Positions 36,506-44,784 of a stretch of DNA of 64,000 bases are shown here, piece after piece; the stretch's first letter is position 1, and every line of letters begins with the position of its first letter. The position numbers and the translations under genes are program-made. Below the pieces are notes generated by a model. The model saw only the letters and a program-made list of their open reading frames with translations. It did not search any database and had not been told where the DNA came from. The DNA comes from Candidatus Anstonellales archaeon (GTDB lineage: Archaea > Micrarchaeota > Micrarchaeia > Anstonellales > CG1-02-47-40), in NCBI GenBank assembly GCA_038869735.1, contig JAWCQO010000006.1:1-64000 (forward strand). Direction: 5' to 3'.

Positions 36506-37048
36506 GTGATTAGAGAAATTTTCATCTCATTTCTCACAGGCCTTTTTGTAAAAAAAACTGATGAGCTTGCCGACAAACGAAGAAAAAAAGAAATAGGCTT
36601 GTTGGCATACTTGCTTCCATTTCTCTACTCTCTCGGCCTTTCTTACCTGATTTTTTTTACAGGCGCATCAAGTCTTTTTCTTGCAGGCATTATTGGAGTA
36701 TTGCTTGCAGGAAAAGTCGACCATAGATTACATCTAGTAGGCATTCTCCCCCCTCTTTTTCTTCTGCCTATTTTCCAGCTTCCGCAGTTTTCTCTTTTAC
36801 ACTTTTCTATCTTCCTCTTTGCCTCATTTCTTGATGAAAAGATTGCTAAATTCAAAGAATATACCCAACAACTTCTAAACTATCGCCCGTTCCTTCCTTT
36901 ATCTGCTTTTTTACTTTCAATTTATTCTACTAACTTCCTTTACTTTCTTTCAGTTCTTTCCTTTGATGTTGGCTATAATTTTGCTTTTCTCAAAATACAA
37001 CCCACTTTTTCCAACAAAGAATCTTGCAGAAAGTCGAAAAAACGCTAA
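36506..37048 (+). CDS. Polytopic membrane protein of unknown function
   Basis: 180 residues, five or so hydrophobic helices and a basic C-terminus (KSKKR). The GTG start immediately follows the deoxyhypusine synthase stop. Charged residues within helices (KVDHRLH, DEKIAKFKEY) may be functional. I recognise no family. Confidence 0.7.
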   Translation: MIREIFISFLTGLFVKKTDELADKRRKKEIGLLAYLLPFLYSLGLSYLIFFTGASSLFLAGIIGVLLAGKVDHRLHLVGILPPLFLLPIFQLPQFSLLHFSIFLFASFLDEKIAKFKEYTQQLLNYRPFLPLSAFLLSIYSTNFLYFLSVLSFDVGYNFAFLKIQPTFSNKESCRKSKKR

Positions 37049-37123
37049 ACACTCCTCCCTTCTTTCAAAACCCCTTTGCAAGGAACCCAAAAACATAAAA
37101 TAGCGGACTTTTCCCCCACAACA

Positions 37124-37134
37124 ATATTTATTTA
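37124..37134 (+). promoter_or_regulatory. TATA box of the primase/translation operon
   Basis: ATATTTATTTA is centred about 25 bases before the priL ATG, so the long operon priL to pac2 would start with a leaderless transcript. Confidence 0.55.
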
Positions 37135-37153
37135 TGAACAAAAAAAGCTTATT

Positions 37154-38128
37154 ATGCCAAATCTTCTCTTCTGTGCAAAATACCCATTTACACGGGAAGC
37201 AAAAGAATACGTAAAAGGGGCCGGAGTATCTCTTGACACAGACATATTAAGACGAGCAGAGAAACGAGTGGTTTCAGCCATACAGGAAGGTAAAATACCA
37301 CCATTTTCAGAAGTTCTTCCCTCCACTTATCCCATTGAGATATTTTCCTATGCTGCAGCACGGATGATAATTTCAGGGATGAAGTCAAGATACTTTATAA
37401 GCAGGTATGCAATTGCCGAATCAAAACGTTCAAGCGAGTATCTTAGAAAAGACCCCGAGGAAAATCTCAAAAAAATAATGGACGAGCTCAAAATTTTCTG
37501 TAGCTACTCACAGGACAACACACTCATGCCACTTTTTGCATATCTTAAGTATTCTCCAAAAGACACTCATTATAAATTATCAAAAATGAAAATAAAAGGC
37601 GGCTTTGTCATCTTCGAACATGACGAAAAAAACAAGCTTATTCGCATTACTGAAGAGGCAATAAGAAAATCAATAGAATCTTCTCTTCCAGTTGTCTCGC
37701 CGACTCCACCTGAAGTCAAGCGAATTGCACAACGGCTCTCTCAAGAGTTATCCCACCCCAAGCCCCCAAAGACAACCATAGGTTCTGAAAATATTCCCCC
37801 CTGCATACGTGAGCTTCTTGACAGGCTTGCTTTAAGCGAGAATCTTCCCCATACCGCACGATGGGTACTTGCCGTCTATCTCTTAAACTCAGGAATGAGC
37901 CCAGAGAACGTTATTAATGCCTTTAGAACCGCTCCAGATTATTCAGAAGAAACGACAAAATACCAGGTAACGCATATAAAAGAGAAGAAGTACTCCATGC
38001 CTTCGTGTGCTACAATGGATACTTATGGCCTTTGCAACGCAACTTGCGGATGCCTTAATCCTCTAAGATACAGGAAGGGAATGGAGCTCCAAAAGGGCCA
38101 GGCAGCAGAAAGTGAAAAGAAAAAATAG
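37154..38128 (+). CDS. priL: DNA primase large subunit
   Basis: Regulatory and [4Fe-4S] subunit of the archaeal/eukaryotic primase. 324 residues from ATG 37154. The N-terminal helical domain is followed by the cluster domain with Cys in PPCIREL, MPSCATMDTYGLCN and CGCLNP. The frame is open upstream to 37076, but the TATA spacing favours 37154. It lies 19 bases ahead of priS. Confidence 0.94.
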   Translation: MPNLLFCAKYPFTREAKEYVKGAGVSLDTDILRRAEKRVVSAIQEGKIPPFSEVLPSTYPIEIFSYAAARMIISGMKSRYFISRYAIAESKRSSEYLRKDPEENLKKIMDELKIFCSYSQDNTLMPLFAYLKYSPKDTHYKLSKMKIKGGFVIFEHDEKNKLIRITEEAIRKSIESSLPVVSPTPPEVKRIAQRLSQELSHPKPPKTTIGSENIPPCIRELLDRLALSENLPHTARWVLAVYLLNSGMSPENVINAFRTAPDYSEETTKYQVTHIKEKKYSMPSCATMDTYGLCNATCGCLNPLRYRKGMELQKGQAAESEKKK

Positions 38129-38147
38129 CCGTGTCTGGTAGTTAGGT

Positions 38148-39290
38148 ATGAACCACTTAGAAGAAAAGGATACACAGAAGTTTGTGCAAGATAAGATATA
38201 CCATTACTATTATTCCCATCCACCAGCAATTCCATTCATTGAAAAAAGAGAATTCGGCTTTGGTACATGGGAAGAAAAGATAGCATATAGGCACCTATGG
38301 TTCAAAACTAATTCAGAGCTTGTTGCGCGCCTTCTCAATGATAGACCACTTTTTGTGTCTTACTCAGCAGCCATCTATGAATTCCCAGACGCACGACCAA
38401 TGACAAAAAAGAATTGGCTTGGAGCAGACCTTGTCTTTGACCTCGACGCAAAGCACAGCGAATGGGACAAAGAAAAAAAATCTCTAGATTGTGGAAAATT
38501 TACCTGTCAGCAATGCTTTGATTATATCAAAGAACAAACGCAGAGGCTGATAGATGAGTTTCTTATTCCAGACTTTGGTTTTTCAAAAAGTGAAATCTCA
38601 CTAAACTTCTCAGGAAATCGCGGGTATCATGTGAGAATATCAAATGAAGACGTTATGCCACTTACACGTGAAGAAAGAAGGGAGATAGTGGACTACTTGC
38701 TTGCAAACGGGATAACTTTTAATGACTTCTTTTCAAGTGATGGTTCAAAACTACTTGGACCCACTCCAAATCAAGGCGGTTATTTTGGCAAGGTTGCAAA
38801 GAGCGCAATTCTTCTTTCGCAAAACCCAGCAATTGCAACTTCCATATCTCGAAAACTCCGCGATAAAGCAAATTTGGAGCATTTCATATCAGGAGTGCAA
38901 GAAGGCAACTGGAATAAAGTTGGCATCCCAAACAAAGAAAAAAAATTTCAACGACTTTTTCAAAAAATAATTAGCCAGCTTTCAGTGAACGTGGATTCTG
39001 GTGTATCCATAGATACAAGCAAGCTCCTAAGAATGCCAGATTCAATAAATGGCTCAAGCGGCCTTATAGCAAAGAGAATATCCGACCTAAAATCGTTTGA
39101 GCCTACCAGAGACGCCGTTGCATTTTCTAGCCAGCCAATAAAAATAAGGGTAATTGAGCCTGTCAGGGAGCTTTCTTTCCTCAACTCTACATTTGGGCCA
39201 TTTGAGCCAAATTCTGAGCAGACAGTTCCCGAATCGTTGGCAATCTATCTCATATTAAAAAGGGCTGCAATTCTTTCAAACCCAATATAG
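38148..39290 (+). CDS. priS: DNA primase small (catalytic) subunit
   Basis: Makes RNA/DNA primers with PriL. 380 residues. Catalytic aspartates lie in VFDLDAKH (D98, D100), with a zinc-binding Cys group CGKFTCQQC (C115, C120, C123), the nucleotide-binding NFSGNRGYHVRIS, and the third metal region SIDTSKLLRMP. Order and length are normal for archaea. Confidence 0.97.
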   Translation: MNHLEEKDTQKFVQDKIYHYYYSHPPAIPFIEKREFGFGTWEEKIAYRHLWFKTNSELVARLLNDRPLFVSYSAAIYEFPDARPMTKKNWLGADLVFDLDAKHSEWDKEKKSLDCGKFTCQQCFDYIKEQTQRLIDEFLIPDFGFSKSEISLNFSGNRGYHVRISNEDVMPLTREERREIVDYLLANGITFNDFFSSDGSKLLGPTPNQGGYFGKVAKSAILLSQNPAIATSISRKLRDKANLEHFISGVQEGNWNKVGIPNKEKKFQRLFQKIISQLSVNVDSGVSIDTSKLLRMPDSINGSSGLIAKRISDLKSFEPTRDAVAFSSQPIKIRVIEPVRELSFLNSTFGPFEPNSEQTVPESLAIYLILKRAAILSNPI

Positions 39291-39419
39291 ATATCACAAT
39301 AGATACAAAAGCATAGACACTCCTAACAGGCGCATAAATAAAAACACAAATCGCATAGGCTATTGCTGTATTTAAAACTTTTTCTTACAATATCCATTAT
39401 AGAGAGGTGCTTTTGATAA

Positions 39420-39956
39420 ATGGAGATTACTTATCCTGCCCTTAGGGATTTACAGCGAAGCGAGAGAGAAAGTACAAACATAACCCCCCTACCAAAGGAC
39501 TTTTACTCTAAGCTATCAAAATTCATCTCTGAAAAGAAGTCTCTTCTAACTACTACTTCTACAATCTCAGAGATTAGAGAGTACGAAAACATCTACAAAA
39601 CTATAAAAGAGATAATTACAATGCGCCAGAAAAAAATACTCTTTCGGGCACTCACTTCTACGGAGCACGATGCAACAGGTATGACTGAAGAAGAGCATCA
39701 GCTATACGATAAAATCCGAGAAGCAATAAAAGAAGAAACCGAGGAGATAGAAGGGGTCGTTTTCTCAACTCAAGAAAAACAACCGACACCTAGCCAGACA
39801 AAATATAAAAAGGTCCAATTTGTAAAAGATATACCTGCCTATAAAGGAAGCGAGCTAAAATCATATGGACCATTTAAGAAGGGAGACATCCAACTACTTC
39901 CAGAAGGCGAAGCGTTATTTCTCATTTCCTCTAAGATGGCAAATGAGATAGAGTAA
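39420..39956 (+). CDS. gins51: Replication factor GINS51-type subunit
   Basis: Part of the CMG helicase. 178 residues. The N-terminal helical A domain begins with the PLPKDFYSKL motif; the C-terminal B domain reads VQFVKDIPAYKG...YGPFKKGDIQLLPEGEA, a clear GINS pattern. It follows the primase genes after ~130 bases and precedes L44e, the standard archaeal order of replication and ribosome genes. Confidence 0.9.
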   Translation: MEITYPALRDLQRSERESTNITPLPKDFYSKLSKFISEKKSLLTTTSTISEIREYENIYKTIKEIITMRQKKILFRALTSTEHDATGMTEEEHQLYDKIREAIKEETEEIEGVVFSTQEKQPTPSQTKYKKVQFVKDIPAYKGSELKSYGPFKKGDIQLLPEGEALFLISSKMANEIE

Positions 39957-39975
39957 TCAGAACACCAAAGAGGCG

Positions 39976-40263
39976 ATGCCTTTGAAATTTCCAAAGGAAC
40001 TTAGGACATATTGTCCCGCGTGCAAACGCCATACCTTACATTCAGCATCTCTTGCATCCAAAGGACGAGTACGCGCTCTCTCGTTTGGAACCCGTAAGCA
40101 CGAACGAAAATTGAAAGGACGTGGCGGCAAGAGAGCAGGTGAAAAGACAGTTAAAAAGCAAGGAAAGAGACAGAAGATAGTTCTTACCTGTTCAGAGTGC
40201 AAAAAGAAGCACGAGCGAGTTGTTGGAACACGAACAAAGAAGAGATTGGAGATAAAGAGGTAG
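39976..40263 (+). CDS. rpl44e: Large ribosomal subunit protein L44e (eL42)
   Basis: 95 residues with two zinc-binding Cys pairs (CPAC...CSEC), a long basic middle (RKLKGRGGKRAGEK) and the conserved start PLKFPKELRTYC. It binds 23S rRNA near the E site. Confidence 0.97.
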   Translation: MPLKFPKELRTYCPACKRHTLHSASLASKGRVRALSFGTRKHERKLKGRGGKRAGEKTVKKQGKRQKIVLTCSECKKKHERVVGTRTKKRLEIKR

Positions 40264-40270
40264 AGAACCT

Positions 40271-40438
40271 ATGAGCAAGTTTATCAGAATAAAATGTCCC
40301 TGTGGAAATGAGCAGACAATCTTTGGAAGCGCTACCACCATCGTCAAATGCATTATCTGTAAAACAGAACTTGCAATGCCCACAGGCGCAAGAATCGCTA
40401 TAAAAGAAGGGGTGGCGGTAACTAAAACTTTTGAGTGA
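40271..40438 (+). CDS. rps27e: Small ribosomal subunit protein S27e
   Basis: 55-residue zinc-ribbon protein with CPCG and CIIC Cys pairs, beginning MSKFIRIKCPCGNEQ and ending with the family GARIAI strand. It lies seven bases after L44e; its stop overlaps a possible GTG of aIF2-alpha. Confidence 0.95.
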   Translation: MSKFIRIKCPCGNEQTIFGSATTIVKCIICKTELAMPTGARIAIKEGVAVTKTFE

Positions 40439-40446
40439 GCTTATCT

Positions 40447-41229
40447 ATGTTAGAACCAAAACAGGATGAACTTGTAGTTGCAACAATAAAGAAGATAATG
40501 CCTTATGGAGCGTTTTGTCTACTCGATGAATACCCTGGCAAGGAAGCATTTGTTCACATATCCGAGGTAGCTCCCCGTTGGATAAAGAATATACACGAAT
40601 TCCTTCATGAAGGCCAGAAAGTAGTTGCGCGTGTCTGGAGAGTAATCCCAGAGAAGAACCAAATAGACTTATCCTTAAAGCGCGTTACAGAGGCTGAGAA
40701 AAAAAGAAAGCTTGAAGCAGTAAGAAGAAATAAGCGAGCTGAGAAACTCTTTGAGATGGTCCAAAACAAGCTAAATCTTACGGATCCACAAAAAAAGCAA
40801 ACCCTAATGGCACTCTCGTCACTCTACGAAGGCGACCTCCTTTTAGCGTTTGAGACAGCACTTGATGGACCGGAACCTCTTATCGAGGCAGGGATAGAAA
40901 AAACAATTGCAAATGCGATTTTTGAAGTTTCCCAAAAAAGCATAAAGAAGCAAAAAGCAGAAACAAGGGCAACAATATCTCTTGTTTCATATGAACCTAA
41001 CGGAGTGGAGCTAATCAAAAAAACCTTCTCATCTCTCACCGTTTCTCCTCACACAGAATTTAGCATACACTTCCTTGGCTCACCCAGGTATCAACTAAAA
41101 GTAAAGGCACCAGACTTTAAGCATGCAGAAAAGTCCCTTGACGAACTCATCTTGCAGATAGAAAAAGCTATTAAGGGCCACGATGTACTACTTTCTTGTC
41201 AGAAAGAAGAAGGTAGAAAAACAACATGA
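40447..41229 (+). CDS. eif2a: Translation initiation factor aIF2 alpha subunit
   Basis: Part of the ternary complex that brings Met-tRNAi to the ribosome. About 260 residues: N-terminal S1 OB-fold (~6-85; YGAFCLLDEYPGKEAFVHISE), helical domain, and C-terminal alpha/beta domain. The start is ATG 40447; GTG 40435, overlapping S27e, is possible. The stop overlaps the nop10 ATG (ATGA). Confidence 0.97.
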   Translation: MLEPKQDELVVATIKKIMPYGAFCLLDEYPGKEAFVHISEVAPRWIKNIHEFLHEGQKVVARVWRVIPEKNQIDLSLKRVTEAEKKRKLEAVRRNKRAEKLFEMVQNKLNLTDPQKKQTLMALSSLYEGDLLLAFETALDGPEPLIEAGIEKTIANAIFEVSQKSIKKQKAETRATISLVSYEPNGVELIKKTFSSLTVSPHTEFSIHFLGSPRYQLKVKAPDFKHAEKSLDELILQIEKAIKGHDVLLSCQKEEGRKTT

Positions 41230-41375
41230 AAAAGCTTCGAAAATGCAATGTATGCCACACATATACTTTAAGCGATGTTCACTGCGGCCTGCAAACAAGA
41301 TATGGCCATCCCCCACCGTTTAAGATAACTGACAGATGGGCAAGATACAGGAGAAAAGAAAAATTTGGTGTTTAA
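41226..41375 (+). CDS. nop10: H/ACA ribonucleoprotein Nop10
   Basis: 49 residues, a core part of the guide-RNA pseudouridylation complex with Cbf5. The conserved start LRKCNVCHTYTL, the CG of HCG and the HPPPF...DRWARYRR block are typical. Its start overlaps the aIF2-alpha stop and its stop is one base before the next ATG. Confidence 0.96.
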   Translation: MKKLRKCNVCHTYTLSDVHCGLQTRYGHPPPFKITDRWARYRRKEKFGV

Positions 41376-41376
41376 T

Positions 41377-42147
41377 ATGTTCGAATCAAAAGTAATCCAA
41401 AGGAAAAGGTCAACGAGAATAAAACTCAAAAATCCCTTGCTGATTGCAGGGTTTCCAGGAATAGGGCTCGTTGGAAAGATAGCGGCAGATTATCTCGTGC
41501 GGGAACTTAAAGGAGAAAAAATTGCAGAGCTTTATTCTCCGCACTTCCCTCATCAGGTTATTATGCAGAAAAATGGCGTTTGCCGAATGCTAAAAAACAA
41601 GTTCTATCTCATAAAGGGAAAGGATCGAGATATGATTATCCTTACAGGAGACGTGCAGGCAATTACAAGCGAAGCCCAATACGAAATATGTGGTAAAATC
41701 TTAGATTATTACGCAAAGCTCGGTGGCAAAGAGATTTTCACTCTGGGAGGGTATGGCACAGGAAAAGCACCAGAAAAGCCCCGCGTCTTTGCTGCAACTA
41801 CGCACAAAAAGCTTGTCCAAGAGTTCAAGAAGTATGGCCTTATATTTGGTGAAGCACACGGATCAATAATAGGCGTGGCCGGCCTTTTACTTGGAATGGG
41901 CAAAATACGTGGCATGTACGGTATATGTATAATGGGAGAAACCCACGGCGGATTTGCCGATGCAAGGGCGGCAAAGGCTGTCCTTGAATCTTTGTCTAAA
42001 ATAACCGGCTTGCACATAAACCTTTCAAAACTCGATGCTCGTGCAAGAGAAAGCGAAGAATTCATGAAAAAGATGGAAGGAGAAGCGCAGAGGCAAATGA
42101 AGACTTCCCTTGGGGAGGAATTGCAAGGACTCTCGTACATCAGATGA
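41377..42147 (+). CDS. PAC2-family proteasome assembly chaperone
   Basis: 256 residues. LIAGFPGIGLVGKIAADYL and TLGGYGTG, plus HGSIIGVAGLLLG, match the archaeal PAC2/PbaA-type chaperones that bind proteasome alpha subunits or related proteins. Its place after Nop10 is conserved in many archaea. Start at ATG 41377. Confidence 0.93.
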   Translation: MFESKVIQRKRSTRIKLKNPLLIAGFPGIGLVGKIAADYLVRELKGEKIAELYSPHFPHQVIMQKNGVCRMLKNKFYLIKGKDRDMIILTGDVQAITSEAQYEICGKILDYYAKLGGKEIFTLGGYGTGKAPEKPRVFAATTHKKLVQEFKKYGLIFGEAHGSIIGVAGLLLGMGKIRGMYGICIMGETHGGFADARAAKAVLESLSKITGLHINLSKLDARARESEEFMKKMEGEAQRQMKTSLGEELQGLSYIR

Positions 42148-42340
42148 GAGGGGGGATAAGAGGCGTTTGTTTGGCAAAGGAATTCGGAGATTATAGATGT
42201 TTGAATTTGTTCTTGCTTAGCCCAAAGAGGAGGAATAACGAGATATGGATAAAAGAATAATATGGATAAGACTAAATTGCTAAATTTACGTTTGGTCGCT
42301 TCCAATTAACTCAATTAGATTGGAGATACCAGGTGATAAC

Positions 42341-43351
42341 GTGAGAGTCGCAATAAACGGTTTTGGAAGAATAGGGCGTTGTGTCTTGCGCTCAGCTGCC
42401 GAGTCAGGCGTTCTCGGAAAAGCCTTTGACTGTATTGCAATAAACTGCACGCATTCGCCAAAAGAAATTTCATATTACTTTACTCACGACTCAATCTACG
42501 GCCAATTTGAAGGAGAAGTCAGCTATTCAGAAAACACACTAATCATAAATGGATTCGAAATACGACTTGTAGCTGACAGAGATCCAAAAAACTTACCTTG
42601 GAAATCGCTTGGCATTGATTGCGTGATTGAAGCTACAGGCTCCTTCACTGATAGAGCAGGGGCTTCTCTCCACCTTACAGCCGGTGCAAAGAAAGTTCTA
42701 ATTACGGCACCAGCAAAAAATCCAGACGTGACAATAGCCCCGGGAGTAAATGATGATGTTTATGACCCCTCAACTCATTCAATAATCTCTCTTGCAAGCT
42801 GCACAACAAACTGTCTTGCTCCGGTTGCAAAAGTGCTTGAGGACAACTTTGGCATCACTTCCGGCTTCATGACTGCCGTTCACGCATATACTGGAGACCA
42901 AACACTAACAGACGACTATCACAAAAAAGATCTTAGGAGAGGCAGAGCTGCAGCCCTCTCAATCGTCCCAACATCTACAGGAGCAGCTAAAGCTATAGGG
43001 GATGTCCTCCCTTCCCTTAAAGGAAAGCTTGATGGCATTGCCCTGAGAGTTCCTACTCCTACCGGTTCCATGAATTCACTTGTCTGCACCCTTACAAAAG
43101 AAGCTGGTGCAGAAGAGGTAAATTCAGCAATGAAAAAGGCTTCAGAAGGAAAACTGAAAGGCATTCTTCAATATTCAGAAGACGAGCTCGTTTCTTCTGA
43201 TATAATAAAAAATCCACATTCCTCAATATTCGATTCAAAGCTTACTAAATGTATAGAAAGAACCTGCAGCACCTATGCCTGGTATGACAACGAATGGGGC
43301 TACTCTTCTCGCGTAGTTGATGCCATTTGCAAGACACTCAACAAAGCTTGA
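42341..43351 (+). CDS. gap: Glyceraldehyde-3-phosphate dehydrogenase, class I (bacterial type)
   Basis: 336 residues. Rossmann NGFGRIGR at the N-terminus, catalytic cysteine in ASCTTNCLA (C154) and histidine in AVHAYTGDQ (H181), STGAAKAIG and WYDNEWGYSSR. This is the class I enzyme of bacteria and eukaryotes, not the usual archaeal class II enzyme. The strand after the second nucleotide-binding beta reads AINCTHS where NAD-specific enzymes have AIND, so NADP use is possible. Start GTG 42341 with AGGTGA upstream. The stop codon lies inside a 36-base direct repeat. Confidence 0.95.
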   Translation: MRVAINGFGRIGRCVLRSAAESGVLGKAFDCIAINCTHSPKEISYYFTHDSIYGQFEGEVSYSENTLIINGFEIRLVADRDPKNLPWKSLGIDCVIEATGSFTDRAGASLHLTAGAKKVLITAPAKNPDVTIAPGVNDDVYDPSTHSIISLASCTTNCLAPVAKVLEDNFGITSGFMTAVHAYTGDQTLTDDYHKKDLRRGRAAALSIVPTSTGAAKAIGDVLPSLKGKLDGIALRVPTPTGSMNSLVCTLTKEAGAEEVNSAMKKASEGKLKGILQYSEDELVSSDIIKNPHSSIFDSKLTKCIERTCSTYAWYDNEWGYSSRVVDAICKTLNKA

Positions 43352-43456
43352 AAGCCTGAAAGCGTTTATGTTGATTGTTAAGCTTTGTTGATGTTCTCCA
43401 GCCATGCGTAATATTTAATAAAAGCTTGAAAGCCTGAAAGCGTTTATGTTGATTGT
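43343..43456. repeat. 36-base direct repeat overlapping the gap stop codon
   Basis: Copies at 43343-43378 and 43421-43456 are identical over 36 bases (start AAAGCTTGAAAGC, end TTGATTGT), separated by 42 bases. The first copy includes the last codons and stop of gap, so the second looks like a tandem duplication of the gene's end and downstream region. Confidence 0.85.
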
Positions 43457-43843
43457 CAAGCCCCTCTGCTTCCGCGTTCTTTTCTGGTTTGTGATAAGAT
43501 TAGAAGAAAATCCGATTGCGTCTTCGATTATTGGGCGTTACTTTTTTCCACTATATTCTTTTCCACTAATTCTCATGTATCTCATGTAAAAATTACGAAT
43601 AACACAGAGACGGACCAACTCGTTCCTTGGCCTGTTGCAAATATCCAGCGATACAAATTGTCTATACCTCTACTTCCCCGGAATTCGTACGTAGACCATA
43701 ACCTTTACCCCTTGCAAATATCCAGCGATAACGACCACCAATCCCTCCTTGACGAAAGCCCAAATCTTTCTTTTCAAATCAAAAACTAAATCATAACCCT
43801 TTACCGTGCTTTTTTAAGCTTGCAGTTGCGCAAACTAAGAGTC
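43457..43843. other. Gap without a gene, with a 19-base repeat and a promoter
   Basis: No credible ORF or RNA. TTGCAAATATCCAGCGATA occurs at 43635-43653 and 43712-43730. A TATA-like TTTTTTAAGC at 43810-43819 lies about 29 bases before the next gene's ATG. Confidence 0.6.
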
Positions 43844-44665
43844 ATGGAAACAATATATACGGAAAGCGACTCCTTACTCCTCCTTTTAGATAAACTCTGC
43901 AAGAAAGCTGAAGAATTGAAACAGGAGAAAAATGAAGAGAAAATTAAGGTTGGGCTTGGAGAAATATTAGAGAACCTACAGATCGCAGTTTCTATTGACC
44001 ATAAGCATTCTCCTTTGCTTTTGCACATCTTTGATTATGCAAAAGCCATTTCTCAAAAATCTCCTCCAAATTCATTTGATTTTCTTTTGCTTCTCTCTCG
44101 TCTAAAGCGGGCATCAGCCCGTATAAGAACTTCACTCAAATCACCCGATAACAAGATTGAGCGAATAGATGATTTGGAACAGATGAGTGCTGATACGGTT
44201 CACCTCTTTGAATCCAAAAAAGATATAAGTGGCCTGGTATCATTAGCTCAGAATGGAAGCGGCCCAGTAGCGGTTATGGCAGTTCGCGCAATTTCAAGAA
44301 TAGGAAACGCCCAGCTTCTCAAAAACCTTGCCATTTCTGCTGTTTATGAAGCCTCATTAGAAGCAATTGCTAAACTTGAGAGCATAAAGGCGACTAATGA
44401 AATTGTCGAAGTTGCTCTTTCTGCAAACCAATCCATTGCAACTGTTGCAGTAGAAGCGCTTTTCCGCCTAAAATCTGTAGAAGGGCTTCTTGCTGTCGCA
44501 ATGAAAGGAAAGGAGCCAGTATCACTTCTTGCCGTTAAAATGCTTGAAAGACTTGGAGCCGTTTCGGCTCTAAAAGCCATTTCTTTGCTCACATCGCCTG
44601 CAGGTTCAGCTGCCTTTGCTTGTTTGATAAGATTAAAAATGGCAGGAATTCCAGTCCCCTTATAA
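43844..44665 (+). CDS. HEAT-repeat-like helical protein
   Basis: 273 residues from ATG 43844 (leaderless spacing). The first ~130 residues are helical; then comes a run of ~30-residue helical repeats (LVSLAQNGSGPVAVMAVRAI, LAISAVYEASLEAIAKL, VALSANQSIATVAVEAL, VAMKGKEPVSLLAVKML) typical of HEAT-like or PBS-lyase-type repeats used for protein binding. No catalytic motif. Partner unknown. Confidence 0.75.
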   Translation: METIYTESDSLLLLLDKLCKKAEELKQEKNEEKIKVGLGEILENLQIAVSIDHKHSPLLLHIFDYAKAISQKSPPNSFDFLLLLSRLKRASARIRTSLKSPDNKIERIDDLEQMSADTVHLFESKKDISGLVSLAQNGSGPVAVMAVRAISRIGNAQLLKNLAISAVYEASLEAIAKLESIKATNEIVEVALSANQSIATVAVEALFRLKSVEGLLAVAMKGKEPVSLLAVKMLERLGAVSALKAISLLTSPAGSAAFACLIRLKMAGIPVPL

Positions 44666-44784
44666 CGTTCGCCTACAAAAACATTTTAAACTTTTAACTT
44701 GCATAAACCCCGCAATGCATAAACATCACATTTTTATTAATCAGACGACAAAGGACCCACTTTTGGGTTATACGGAGGGAAAAT

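Noticed and set aside
43343-43456. CRISPR array
   Set aside because: Only two copies of the 36-base repeat, no cas gene, and one copy is the end of gap.
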